A stretch of 64,000 bases of DNA from Neodiprion pinetum (lineage: Eukaryota > Arthropoda > Insecta > Hymenoptera > Diprionidae), in the NCBI RefSeq assembly GCF_021155775.2, contig NC_060238.1:20502970-20566969 (forward strand), read 5' to 3'. Made by a program: the position numbers and the translations under genes. The notes beneath the pieces are model-generated. The model ran no database searches. It saw nothing but the letters and a program-made list of their open reading frames with translations, and was not told the DNA's origin. Below, piece after piece: positions 38,231-51,500 of the stretch. Numbering within the stretch: position 1 is the stretch's first letter; each line of letters starts with the position of its first letter.

Positions 38231-38790
38231 CAGAGAACTCAGAAAACGCAGCAAAAAGAGCGTGGGATCAACAGGAGAGAAATGGCGAAGAAAAAAGCAC
38301 CTGCTGAAAAATGTCGAAAACACAGGTTTCCGTTTTTTGGCTGTAACTTTATATACAATAATCGCAGCGTATTGGGACTGCGCCCAATCGATTTCTCTCG
38401 CTAAATTATGTCGGAATAGTGCAACAATGAATTTATTCCGGCACTTTTAAAAATCGCAAAAATTTTCGCAAAAAATGCAAAGGGGTTAGCCTTGCTTTTT
38501 TTTTGACCGAAAAATTTTACGTCCTAGATTTAATCCAAACGACCGTTTTCTGATCAATTGGACACCCAGGAACTCAGAAAACGCAGCGAAAAGAGCGTGG
38601 GATCAACAGGAGAGAAATGGCGAAGGAAAAAGCACCTGCTGAAAAACGTCGAAAACGCAGGTTTCCGTTTTTTGGCTGTAACTTTTTATACAATAATCGC
38701 AGCGTATTGGGACTGCGCCCAATCGATTTCTCTCGCTGAATTACGTCGGAATAGTGCCACAATGAATTAATTCCGGCACTTTTAAAAATC

Positions 38791-38804
38791 GCGAAAATTT
38801 TCGC
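38791..38804. other. 14-bp perfect palindrome in satellite unit (representative)
   Basis: GCGAAAATTTTCGC equals its own reverse complement. It recurs at the same place in most units of the array and is intact in the decayed remnant (33891-33904). Some units carry single substitutions (for example GCAAAAATTTTCGC or GCGAAAATTTCCGC). It is the best candidate for a protein-binding or structural element of the repeat. Confidence 0.7.
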
Positions 38805-41164
38805 AAAAAATGCAAAGGGGTTAGCCTTGCTTTTTTTTTGACCGAAAGATTTCAGGTCCTAGATTTGATCCAAACGACCGTTTTCTGATCAATTGGACAC
38901 CCAGGAACTCAGAAAACGCAGCGAAAAGAGCGTGGGATCAACAGGAGAGAAATGGCGAATGAAAAAGCACCTGCTGAAAAATGTCGAAAACACAGGTTTC
39001 CGTTTTTTGGCTGTAACTTTTTATACAATAATCGCAGCGTATTGGGACTGCGCCCAATCGATGTTTCTCGCTAAATTACGTCGGAATAGTGCCACAATGA
39101 ATTTATTCCGGCACTTTTGAAAATCGCGAAAATTTTCGCAAAAAATGCAAAGGGGTTAGCCTTGCTCTTTTTTTGACCGAAAAATTTTAGGTCCTAGACT
39201 TGATCCAAACGACCGTTTTCTGATCAATTGGACACCCAGGAACTCAGAAAACGCAGCGAAAAGAGCGTGGAATCAACAGGAGAGAAATGGCGAAGGAAAA
39301 AGCACCTGCTGAAAAATGTCGAAAACACAGGTGTCCGTTTTTTGGCTGTAACTTTTTATACAATAATCGCAGCGTATTAGGACTGCGCTCAATCGATTTC
39401 TCTCGCTAAATTACGTCGGAATAGTGCCACAATGAATTTATTCCGGCACTTTTAAAAATCGCGAAAATTTTCGCAAAAAATGCAAAGGGGGTAGCCTTGC
39501 TTTTTTTTTGACCGAAAAATTTCAGGTCCTAGATTTGATCCAAACGACCGTTTTCTGATCAATTGGACACCCAGGAACTCAGAAAACGCAGCGAAAAGAG
39601 CGTGGGATCAACAGGAGAGAAATGGCGAAGGAAAAAGCACTTGCTGAAAAATGTCGAAAACACAGGTTTCCGTTTTTTGGCTGTAACTTTTTATACAATA
39701 ATCGCAGCGTATTGGGACTGCGCCCAATCGATTTCTCTCGCTGAATTATGTCGGAATAGTGCCACAATGAATTTATTCCGGCACTTTTGAAAATCGCGAA
39801 AATTTTTGCAAAAAATGCAAAGGGGTTAGCCTTGCTTTTTTTTTGGCCGAAAAATTTTAGGTCTAAGATTTGATTCATACGACCGTTTTCTGGTCAATTG
39901 GACACCCAGGAACTCAGAAAACGCAGCAAAAAGAGCGTGGGATCAACAGGAAAGAAATGGCGAAGAAAAAAGCACCTGCTGAAAAATGTCGAAAACACAG
40001 GTGTCCGTTTTTTGGCCGTAACTTTTTATACAATAATCGCAGCGTATTGGGACTGCGCCCAATCGATTTCTCTTGCTAAATTACGTCGGAACAGTGCCAT
40101 AATGAATTTATTCCGGCACTTTTGAAAATCGCGAAAATTTTTGCAAAAAATGCAAAGGGGTTAGCCTTGCTTTTTTTTTGGCCGAAAAATTTTAGGTCTA
40201 AGATTTGATTCATACGACCGTTTTCTGGTCAATTGGACACCCAGGAACTCAGAAAACGCAGCAAAAAGAGCGTGGGATCAACAGGAGAGAAATGGCGAAG
40301 GAATAAGCACCTGCTGAAAAATGTCGAAAACTCGGGTTTCCGTTTTTTGGCTGTAACTTTTTATACAATAATCGCAGCGTATTGGGACTGCGCCCGATCG
40401 ATGTCTCTCGCTAAATTACGTCGGAATAGTGCAACAATGAATTTATTCCGGCACTTTTAAAAATCGCAAAAATTTTCGCAAAAAATGCAAAGGGGTTAGC
40501 CTTGCTTTTTTTTTGACCAAAAAATTTTACGTCCTAGATTTAATCCAAACGACCGTTTTCTGATCAATTGGACACCCAGGAACTCAGAAAACGCAGCGAA
40601 AAGAGCGTGGGATCAACAGGAGAGAAATGGCGAAGGAAAAAGCACCTGCTGAAAAACGTCGAAAACGCAGGTTTCCGTTTTTTGGCTGTAACTTTTTATA
40701 CAATAATCGCAGCGTATTGGGACTGCGCCCAATCGATTTCTCTCGCTGAATTACGTCGGAATAGTGCCACAATGAATTAATTCCGGCACTTTTAAAAATC
40801 GCGAAAATTTTCGCAAAAAATGCAAAGGGGTTAGCCTTGCTTTTTTTTTGACCGAAAGATTTCAGGTCCTAGATTTGATCCAAACGACCGTTTTCTGATC
40901 AATTGGACACCCAGGAACTCAGAAAACGCAGCGAAAAGAGCGTGGGATCAACAGGAGAGAAATGGCGAATGAAAAAGCACCTGCTGAAAAATGTCGAAAA
41001 CACAGGTGTCCGTTTTTTGGCTGTAACTTGTTATACAATAATCGCAGCGTATTAGGACTGCGCTCAATCGATTTCTCTCGCTAAATTACGTCGGAATAGT
41101 GCCACAATGAATTTATTCCGGCACTTTTAAAAATCGCGAAAATTTTCGCAAAAAATGCAAAGGG

Positions 41165-44100
41165 GGTAGCCTTGCTTTTTTTTTGACCGAAAAATCTTAG
41201 GTCCTCGACTTGATCCAAACGACCGTTTTCTGATCAATTGGACACCCAGGAACTCAGAAAACGCAGCGAAAAGAGCGTGGGATCAACAGGAGAGAAATGG
41301 CGAAGGAAAAAGCACCTGCTGGAAAATGTCGAAAACACAGGTTTCCGTTTTTTGGCTGTAACTTTTTATACAATAATCGCAGCGTATTGGGACTGCGCCC
41401 AATCGATTTCTCTCGCTAAATTACGTCGGAATAGTGCCACAATGAATTGATTCCGGCACTTTTAAAAATCGCGAAAATTTTCGCAAAAAATGCAAAGGGG
41501 TTAGCCTTGCTTTTTTTCTGGCTGGAAAATTTTAGGTCTAAGATTTGATTCATACGACCGTTTTCTGATCAATTGGACACCCAGGAACTCAAAAAACGCA
41601 GCAAAAAAAGCGTGGGATCAACAGGAGAGGAATGGCGAAGGGAAAAGCACCTGCTGAAAAATGTCAAAAACACAGGTTTCCGTTTTTTGGCTGTAACTTT
41701 TTATACAATAATCGCAGCGTATTGGGACTGCGCCCAATCGATGTCTCTCGCTAAATTACGTCGGAATAGTGCAACAATGAATTTATTCCGGCACTTTTAA
41801 AAATCGCAAAAATTTTCGCAAAAAATGCAAAGGGGTTAGCCTAGCTTTTTTTTTGACCGAAAAATTTTAGGTCCTAGATTTGATCCAAACGACCGTTTTC
41901 TGATCAATTGGACACGCAGGAACTCAGAAAACGCAGCGAAAAGAGCGTGGGATCAACAGGAGAGAAATGGCGAAGGAAAAAGCACCTGCTGAAAAACGTC
42001 GAAAACGCAGGTTTCCGTTTTTTGGCTGTAACTTTTTATACAATAATCGCAGCGTATTGGGACTGCGCCCAATCGATGTCTCTCGCTAAATTACGTCGGA
42101 ATAGTGCAACAATGAATTTATTCCGGCACTTTTCAAAATCGCGAAAATTTCCGCAAAAAATGCAAAGGGGTTAGCCTTGCTTTTTTTTTGACCGAAAAAT
42201 TTTAGGTCCTAGATTTGATCCAAACGACCGTTTTCTGATCAATTGGACACCCAGGAACTCAGAAAACGCAGCGAAAAGAGCGTGGGTTCAACAGGAGAGA
42301 AATGGCGAAGGAAAAAGCACCTGCTGAAAAATGTCGAAAACACAGGTTTCCGTTTTTTGGCTGTAACTTGTTATACAATAATCGCAGCGTATTGGGACTG
42401 CGCCAAAACGATTTCTCGCGCTAAATTACGTCGAAATAGTGCCACAATGAATTTATCCCGGCACTTTTGAAAATCGCGAAAATTTTCGCAAAAAATTCAA
42501 AGGGGTTAGCCTTGCTTTTTTTCTGGCCGAAAAATTTGAGGTCTAAGATTTGATTCATACGACCGTTTTCTGATCAATTGGACACCCAGGAACTTAGAAA
42601 ACGCGGCAAAAAGAGCGTGGGATCAACAGGAGAGAAATGGCGGAGGAAAAAGCACCTGCTGAAAAATGTCGAAAACACAGGTTTCCGTTTTTTGGCTGTA
42701 ACTTTTTATACAATAATCGCAGCGTATTGGGACTGCGCCCAATCGATTTCTCTCGCTAAATTACGTCGGAATAGTGCCACAATGAATTTATTCCGGCACT
42801 TTTCAAAATCGCGAAAATTTTCGCAAAAAATGCAAAGCGGTTAGCCTTGCTTTTTTTTTGACCGAAAAATTTGAGGTCCTAGATTTGATCCAAACGACCG
42901 TTTTCTGATCAATTGGACACCCAGGAACTCAGAAAACGCAGCAAAAAGAGCGTGGGATCAACAGGAGAGAAATGGCGAAGGAAAAAGCACCTGCTGAAAA
43001 ATGTCGAAAACACAGGTTTCCGTTTTTTGGCTGTAACTTTTCATACAATAATCGCAGCGTATTGGGACTGCGCCCAAACGATTTCTCGCGCTAAATTACG
43101 TCGAAATAGTGCCACAATGAATTCATCCCGGCACTTTTGAAAATCGCGAAAATTTTCGCAAAAAATGCAAAGTTAGCCTTGCTTTTTTTTTGACCGAAAA
43201 ATTTTGGGTCCTAGATTAGATCCAAACGACCGTTTTCTGATCAATTGGACACCCAGGAACTCAGAAAACGCAGCGAAAAGAGCGTGGGATCAACAGGAGA
43301 GAAATGGCGAAGGAAAAAGCACCTGCTGAAAAATGTCGAAAACACAGGTTTCCGTTTTTTGGCTGTAACTTTTTATACAATAATCGCAGCGTATTGGGAC
43401 TGCGCACAATCGATTTCTCTTGCTAAATTACGTCGGAATAGTGCCACAATGAATTTATTCCGGCACTTTTAAAAATCGCGAAAATTTTCGCAAAAAATGC
43501 AAAGCGGTTAGCCTAGCTTTTTTTTTGACCGAAAAATTTGAGGTCCTAGATTTGATCCAAACGACCGTTTTCTGATCAATTGGACACCCAGGAACTCAGA
43601 AAACGCAGCGTGGGATCAACAGGAGAGAAATGGCGAAGGAAAAAGCACCTGCTGAAAAATGTCGAAAACACAGGTTTCCGTTTTTTGGCTGTAACTTTTT
43701 ATACAATAATCGCAGCGTATTGGGACTGCGCACAATCGATTTCTCTCGCTAAATTACGTCGGAATAGTGCCACAATGAATTTATTCCGGCACTTTTAAAA
43801 ATCGCGAAAATTTTCGCAAAAAATGCAAAGCGGTTAGCCTTGCTTTTTTTTTGACCGAAAAATTTGAGGTCCTAGATTTGATCCAAACGACCGTTTTCTG
43901 ATCAATTGGACACCCAGGAACTCAGAAAACGCAGCGAAAAGAGCGTGGGATCAACAGAAGAGAAATGGCGAAGGAAAAAGCACCTGCTGGAAAATGTCGA
44001 AAACACAGGTTTCCGTTTTTTGGCTGTAACTTTTTATACAATAATCGCAGCGTATTGGGACTGCGCACAATCGATTTCTCTTGCTAAATTACGTCGGAAT

Positions 44101-47100
44101 AGTGCCACAATGAATTTATTCCGGCACTTTTAAAAATCGCGAAAATTTTCGCAAAAAATGCAAAGGGGTTAGCCTTGCTTTTTTTTTGGCTGGAAAATTT
44201 TAGGTCTAAGATTTGATTCATACGACCGTTTTCTGATCAATTGGACACCCAGGAACTCAAAAAACGCAGCAAAAAAAGCGTGGGATCAACAGGAGAGGAA
44301 TGGCGAAGGGAAAAGCACCTGCTGAAAAATGTCAAAAACACAGGTTTCCGTTTTTTGGCTGTAACTTTTTATACAATAATCGCAGCGTATTGGGACTGCG
44401 CCCAATCGATGTCTCTCGCTAAATTACGTCGGAATAGTGCAACAATGAATTTATTCCGGCACTTTTAAAAATCGCAAAAATTTTCGCAAAAAATGCAAAG
44501 GGGTTAGCCTTGCTTTTTTTTTGACCGAAAAATTTTACGTCCTAGATTTGATCCAAACGACCGTTTTCTGATCAATTGGACACGCAGGAACTCAGAAAAC
44601 GCAGCGAAAAGAGCGTGGGATCAACAGGAGAGAAATGGCGAAGGAAAAAGCACCTGCTGAAAAACGTCGAAAACGCAGGTTTCCGTTTTTTGGCTGTAAC
44701 TTTTTATACAATAATCGCAGCGTATTGGGACTGCGCACAATCGATTTCTCTCGCTAAATTACGTCGGAATAGTGCCACAATGAATTTATTCCGGCATTTT
44801 TCAAAATCGCGAAAATTTTCGCAAAAAATGCAAAGGGGTTAGCCTTGCTTTTTTTTTTACCGAAAAATTTTAGGTCCTAGATTTGATCCAAACGACCGTT
44901 TTCTGATCAATTGGACACCCAGGAACTCAGAAAACGCAGCGAAAAGAGCGTGGGATCAACAGGAGAGAAATGACGAAGAAAAAAGCACCTGCTGAAAAAT
45001 GTCGAAAACACAGGTTTCCGTTTTTTGGCTGTAACTTGTTATACAATAATCGCAGCGTATTGGGACTGCGCCCAATCGATTTCTCTCGCTAAATTACGTC
45101 GGAATAGTGCCACAATGAATTTATTCCGGCTTTTTTAAAAATTGCGAAAATCTTCGCAAAAAATTCAAAGCGGTTAGCCTTGCTTTTTTTTTGGCTGGAA
45201 AATTTTAGGTCGAAGATTTGATTCATACGACCGTTTTCTGATTAATTGGACACCCAGGAACTCAAAAAACGCAGCAAAAAAAGCGTGGGATCAACAGGGG
45301 AGGAATGGCGAAGGGAAAAGCACCTGCTGAAAAATGTCAAAAACACAGGTTTCCGTTTTTTGGCTGTAACTTTTTATACAATAATCGCAGCGTATTGGGA
45401 CTGCGCCCAATCGATGTCTCTCGCTAAATTACGTCGGAATAGTGCAACAATGAATTTATTCCGGCACTTTTAAAAATCGCAAAAATTTTCGCAAAAAATG
45501 CAAAGGGGTTAGCCTTGCTTTTTTTTTGACCGAAAAATTTTACGACCTAGATTTGATCCAAACGACCGTTTTCTGATTAATTGGACACGCAGGAACTCAG
45601 AAAACGCAGCGAAAAGAGCGTGGGATCAACAGGAGAGAAATGGCGAAGGAAAAAGCACCTGCTGAAAAACGTCGAAAACGCAGGTTTCCGTTTTTTGGCT
45701 GTAACTTTTTATACAATAATCGCAGCGTATTGGGACTGCGCCCAATCGATTTCTCTCGCTAAATTACGTCGGAATAGTGCCACAATGAATTTATTCCGGC
45801 ACTTTTCAAAATCGCGAAAATTTTCGCAAAAAATGCAAAGGGGTTAGCCTTGCTTTTTTTTTGACCGAAAAATTTTAGGTCCTAGATTTAATCCAAACGA
45901 CCGTTTTCTGATCAATTGGACACCCAGGAACTCAGAAAACGCAGCGAAAAGAGCGTGGGATCAACAGGAGAGAAATGGCGAAGGAAAAAGCACCTGCTGA
46001 AAAATGTCGAAAACACAGGTTTCCGTTTTTTGGCTGTAACTTTTTATACAATAATCGCAGCGTATTGGGACTGCGCCCAATCGATTTCTCTCGCTGAATT
46101 ACGTCGGAATAGTGCCACAATGAATTTATTCCGGCTTTTTTAAAAATTGCGAAAATTTTCGCAAAAAATTCAAAGGGGTTAGCCTTGCTTTTTTTTTGGC
46201 TGGAAAATTTTAGGTCTAAGATTTGATTCATACGACCGTTTTCTGATCAATTGGACACCCAGGAACTCAAAAAACGCAGCAAAAAAAGCGTGGGATCAAC
46301 AGGAGAGGAATGGCGAAGGGAAAAGCACCTGCTGAAAAATGTCAAAAACACAGGTTTCCGTTTTTTGGCTGTAACTTTTTATACAATAATCGCAGCGTAT
46401 TGGGACTGCGCCCAATCGATGTCTCTCGCTAAATTACGTCGGAATAGTGCAACAATGAATTTATTCCGGCACTTTTCAAAATCGCGAAAATTTTCGCAAA
46501 AAATGCAAAGGGGTTAGCCTTGCTTTTTTTTTGACCGAAAAATTTTAGGTCCTAGATTTGATCCAAACGACCGTTTTCTGATCAATTGGACACCCAGGAA
46601 CTCAGAAAACGCAGCGAAAAGAGCGTGGGTTCAACAGGAGAGAAATGGCGAAGGAAAAAGCACCTGCTGAAAAATGTCGAAAACACAGGTTTCCGTTTTT
46701 TGGCTGTAACTTGTTATACAATAATCGCAGCGTATTGGGACTGCGCCAAAACGATTTCTCGCGCTAAATTACGTCGAAATAGTGCCACAATGAATTTATC
46801 CCGGCACTTTTGAAAATCGCGAAAATTTTCGCAAAAAATTCAAAGGGGTTAGCCTTGCTTTTTTTCTGGCCGAAAAATTTGAGGTCTAAGATTTGATTCA
46901 TACGACCGTTTTCTGATCAATTGGACACCCAGGAACTTAGAAAACGCGGCAAAAAGAGCGTGGGATCGACAGGAGAGAAATGGCGGAGGAAAAAGCACCT
47001 GCTGAAAAATGTCGAAAACACAGGTTTCCGTTTTTTGGCTGTAACTTTTTATACAATAATCGCAGCGTATTGGGACTGCGCCCAATCGATTTCTCTCGCT

Positions 47101-48515
47101 ATATTACGTCGGAATAGTGCCACGATGAATTTATTCCGGCACTTTTAAAAATCGCGAAAAATTTTCGCTAAAAATGCAAAGGGGTTAGCCTTGCTTTTTT
47201 TCTGGCCGAAAAATTTGAGGTCTAAGATTTGATTCATACGACCGTTTTCTGATCAATTGGACACCCAGGAACTCAGAAAACGCAGCAAAAAGAGCGTGGG
47301 ATCAACAGGAGAGAAATGGCGAAGGAAAAAGCACCTGCTGAAAAATGTCGAAAACACAGGTTTCCGTTTTTTGGCTGTAACTTTTCATACAATAATCGCA
47401 GCGTATTGGGACTGCGCCCAAACGATTTCTCGCGCTAAATTACGTCGAAATAGTGCCACAATGAATTCATCCCGGCACTTTTGAAAATCGCGAAAATTTT
47501 CGCAAAAAATGCAAAGTTAGCCTTGCTTTTTTTTTGACCGAAAAATTTTGGGTCCTAGATTTGATTCGTACGACCGTTTTCTGATCAATTGGACACCCAG
47601 GAACTCAAAAAACGCAGCAAAAAAAGCGTGGGATCAACAGGAGAGGAATGGCGAAGGGAAAAGCACCTGCTGAAAAATGTCAAAAACACAGGTTTCCGTT
47701 TTTTGGCTGTAACTTTTTATACAATAATCGCAGCGTATTGGGACTGCGCCCAATCGATGTCTCTCGCTAAATTACGTCGGAATAGTGCAACAATGAATTT
47801 ATTCCGGCACTTTTCAAAATCGCGAAAATTTCCGCAAAAAATGCAAAGGGGTTAGCCTTGCTTTTTTTTTGACCGAAAAATTTTAGGTCCTAGATTTGAT
47901 CCAAACGACCGTTTTCTGATCAATTGGACACCCAGGAACTCAGAAAACGCAGCGAAAAGAGCGTGGGTTCAACAGGAGAGAAATGGCGAAGGAAAAAGCA
48001 CCTGCTGAAAAATGTCGAAAACACAGGTTTCCGTTTTTTGGCTGTAACTTGTTATACAATAATCGCAGCGTATTGGGACTGCGCCAAAACGATTTCTCGC
48101 GCTAAATTACGTCGAAATAGTGCCACAATGAATTTATCCCGGCACTTTTGAAAATCGCGAAAATTTTCGCAAAAAATTCAAAGGGGTTAGCCTTGCTTTT
48201 TTTCTGGCCGAAAAATTTGAGGTCTAAGATTTGATTCATACGACCGTTTTCTGATCAATTGGACACCCAGGAACTTAGAAAACGCGGCAAAAAGAGCGTG
48301 GGATCAACAGGAGAGAAATGGCGGAGGAAAAAGAACCTGCTGAAAAATGTCGAAAACACAGGTTTCCGTTTTTTGGCTGTAACTTTTTATACAATAATCG
48401 CAGCGTATTGGGACTGCGCCCAATCGATTTCTCTCGCTATATTACGTCGGAATAGTGCCACGATGAATTTATTCCGGCACTTTTAAAAATCGCGAAAATT
48501 TTCGCTAAAAATGCA
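41165..48515 (+). repeat. Higher-order block A of the satellite (22 units)
   Basis: Variant units occur here in a fixed order that is repeated in block B. The offset is 7356 bp for units from 41238 to 45581, and 6685-6686 bp for units from 46586 to 48259. Diagnostic shared markers are the 326-bp unit, the 332-bp units, the GGTCCTCGACTTGATCC variant (about 41202 and 48558) and the GTGGGTTCAACAGG variant. Within the block, units at 44241, 45246 and 46251 repeat at 1005 bp (three units), a local trimer. Confidence 0.85.
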
Positions 48516-51500
48516 AAGGGGGTAGCCTTGCTTTTTTTTTGACCGAAAAATCTTAGGTCCTCGACTTGATCCAAACGACCGTTTTCTGATCAATTGGACA
48601 CCCAGGAACTCAGAAAACGCAGCGAAAAGAGCGTGGGATCAACAGGAGAGAAATGGCGAAGGAAAAAGCACCTGCTGGAAAATGTCGAAAACACAGGTTT
48701 CCGTTTTTTGGCTGTAACTTTTTATACAATAATCGCAGCGTATTGGGACTGCGCCCAATCGATTTCTCTCGCTAAATTACGTCGGAATAGTGCCACAATG
48801 AATTGATTCCGGCACTTTTAAAAATCGCGAAAATTTTCGCAAAAAATGCAAAGGGGTTAGCCTTGCTTTTTTTCTGGCTGGAAAATTTTAGGTCTAAGAT
48901 TTGATTCATACGACCGTTTTCTGATCAATTGGACACCCAGGAACTCAAAAAACGCAGCAAAAAAAGCGTGGGATCAACAGGAGAGGAATGGCGAAGGGAA
49001 AAGCACCTGCTGAAAAATGTCAAAAACACAGGTTTCCGTTTTTTGGCTGTAACTTTTTATACAATAATCGCAGCGTATTGGGACTGCGCCCAATCGATGT
49101 CTCTCGCTAAATTACGTCGGAATAGTGCAACAATGAATTTATTCCGGCACTTTTAAAAATCGCAAAAATTTTCGCAAAAAATGCAAAGGGGTTAGCCTAG
49201 CTTTTTTTTTGACCGAAAAATTTTAGGTCCTAGATTTGATCCAAACGACCGTTTTCTGATCAATTGGACACGCAGGAACTCAGAAAACGCAGCGAAAAGA
49301 GCGTGGGATCAACAGGAGAGAAATGGCGAAGGAAAAAGCACCTGCTGAAAAACGTCGAAAACGCAGGTTTCCGTTTTTTGGCTGTAACTTTTTATACAAT
49401 AATCGCAGCGTATTGGGACTGCGCCCAATCGATGTCTCTCGCTAAATTACGTCGGAATAGTGCAACAATGAATTTATTCCGGCACTTTTCAAAATCGCGA
49501 AAATTTCCGCAAAAAATGCAAAGGGGTTAGCCTTGCTTTTTTTTTGACCGAAAAATTTTAGGTCCTAGATTTGATCCAAACGACCGTTTTCTGATCAATT
49601 GGACACCCAGGAACTCAGAAAACGCAGCGAAAAGAGCGTGGGTTCAACAGGAGAGAAATGGCGAAGGAAAAAGCACCTGCTGAAAAATGTCGAAAACACA
49701 GGTTTCCGTTTTTTGGCTGTAACTTGTTATACAATAATCGCAGCGTATTGGGACTGCGCCAAAACGATTTCTCGCGCTAAATTACGTCGAAATAGTGCCA
49801 CAATGAATTTATCCCGGCACTTTTGAAAATCGCGAAAATTTTCGCAAAAAATTCAAAGGGGTTAGCCTTGCTTTTTTTCTGGCCGAAAAATTTGAGGTCT
49901 AAGATTTGATTCATACGACCGTTTTCTGATCAATTGGACACCCAGGAACTTAGAAAACGCGGCAAAAAGAGCGTGGGATCAACAGGAGAGAAATGGCGGA
50001 GGAAAAAGCACCTGCTGAAAAATGTCGAAAACACAGGTTTCCGTTTTTTGGCTGTAACTTTTTATACAATAATCGCAGCGTATTGGGACTGCGCCCAATC
50101 GATTTCTCTCGCTAAATTACGTCGGAATAGTGCCACAATGAATTTAGTCCGGCACTTTTCAAAATCGCGAAAATTTTCGCAAAAAATGCAAAGCGGTTAG
50201 CCTTGCTTTTTTTTTGACCGAAAAATTTGAGGTCCTAGATTTGATCCAAACGACCGTTTTCTGATCAATTGGACACCCAGGAACTCAGAAAACGCAGCAA
50301 AAAGAGCGTGGGATCAACAGGAGAGAAATGGCGAAGGAAAAAGCACCTGCTGAAAAATGTCGAAAACACAGGTTTCCGTTTTTTGGCTGTAACTTTTCAT
50401 ACAATAATCGCAGCGTATTGGGACTGCGCCCAAACGATTTCTCGCGCTAAATTACGTCGAAATAGTGCCACAATGAATTCATCCCGGCACTTTTGAAAAT
50501 CGCGAAAATTTTCGCAAAAAATGCAAAGTTAGCCTTGCTTTTTTTTTGACCGAAAAATTTTGGGTCCTAGATTAGATCCAAACGACCGTTTTCTGATCAA
50601 TTGGACACCCAGGAACTCAGAAAACGCAGCGAAAAGAGCGTGGGATCAACAGGAGAGGAATGGCGAAGGAAAAAGCACCTGCTGAAAAATGTCGAAAACA
50701 CAGGTTTCCGTTTTTTGGCTGTAACTTTTTATACAATAATCGCAGCGTATTGGGACTGCGCACAATCGATTTCTCTTGCTAAATTACGTCGGAATAGTGC
50801 CACAATGAATTTATTCCGGCACTTTTAAAAATCGCGAAAATTTTCGCAAAAAATGCAAAGCGGTTAGCCTTGCTTTTTTTTTGACCGAAAAATTTGAGGT
50901 CCTAGATTTGATCCAAACGACCGTTTTCTGATCAATTGGACACCCAGGAACTCAGAAAACGCAGCGTGGGATCAACAGGAGAGAAATGGCGAAGGAAAAA
51001 GCACCTGCTGAAAAATGTCGAAAACACAGGTTTCCGTTTTTTGGCTGTAACTTTTTATACAATAATCGCAGCGTATTGGGACTGCGCACAATCGATTTCT
51101 CTCGCTAAATTACGTCGGAATAGTGCCACAATGAATTTATTCCGGCACTTTTAAAAATCGCGAAAATTTTCGCAAAAAATGCAAAGCGGTTAGCCTTGCT
51201 TTTTTTTTGACCGAAAAATTTGAGGTCCTAGATTTGATCCAAACGACCGTTTTCTGATCAATTGGACACCCAGGAACTCAGAAAACGCAGCGAAAAGAGC
51301 GTGGGATCAACAGAAGAGAAATGGCGAAGGAAAAAGCACCTGCTGGAAAATGTCGAAAACACAGGTTTCCGTTTTTTGGCTGTAACTTTTTATACAATAA
51401 TCGCAGCGTATTGGGACTGCGCCCAATCGATTTCTCTCGCTAAATTACGTCGGAATAGTGCCACAATGAATTTATTCCGGCACTTTTAAAAATCGCGAAA

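Noticed and set aside
39579..39878. Minus-strand ATG-started frames of about 99 codons in some satellite units (also 45932-46231)
   Set aside because: They are open in only a few units and closed in near-identical neighbours, so there is no sign of coding constraint.
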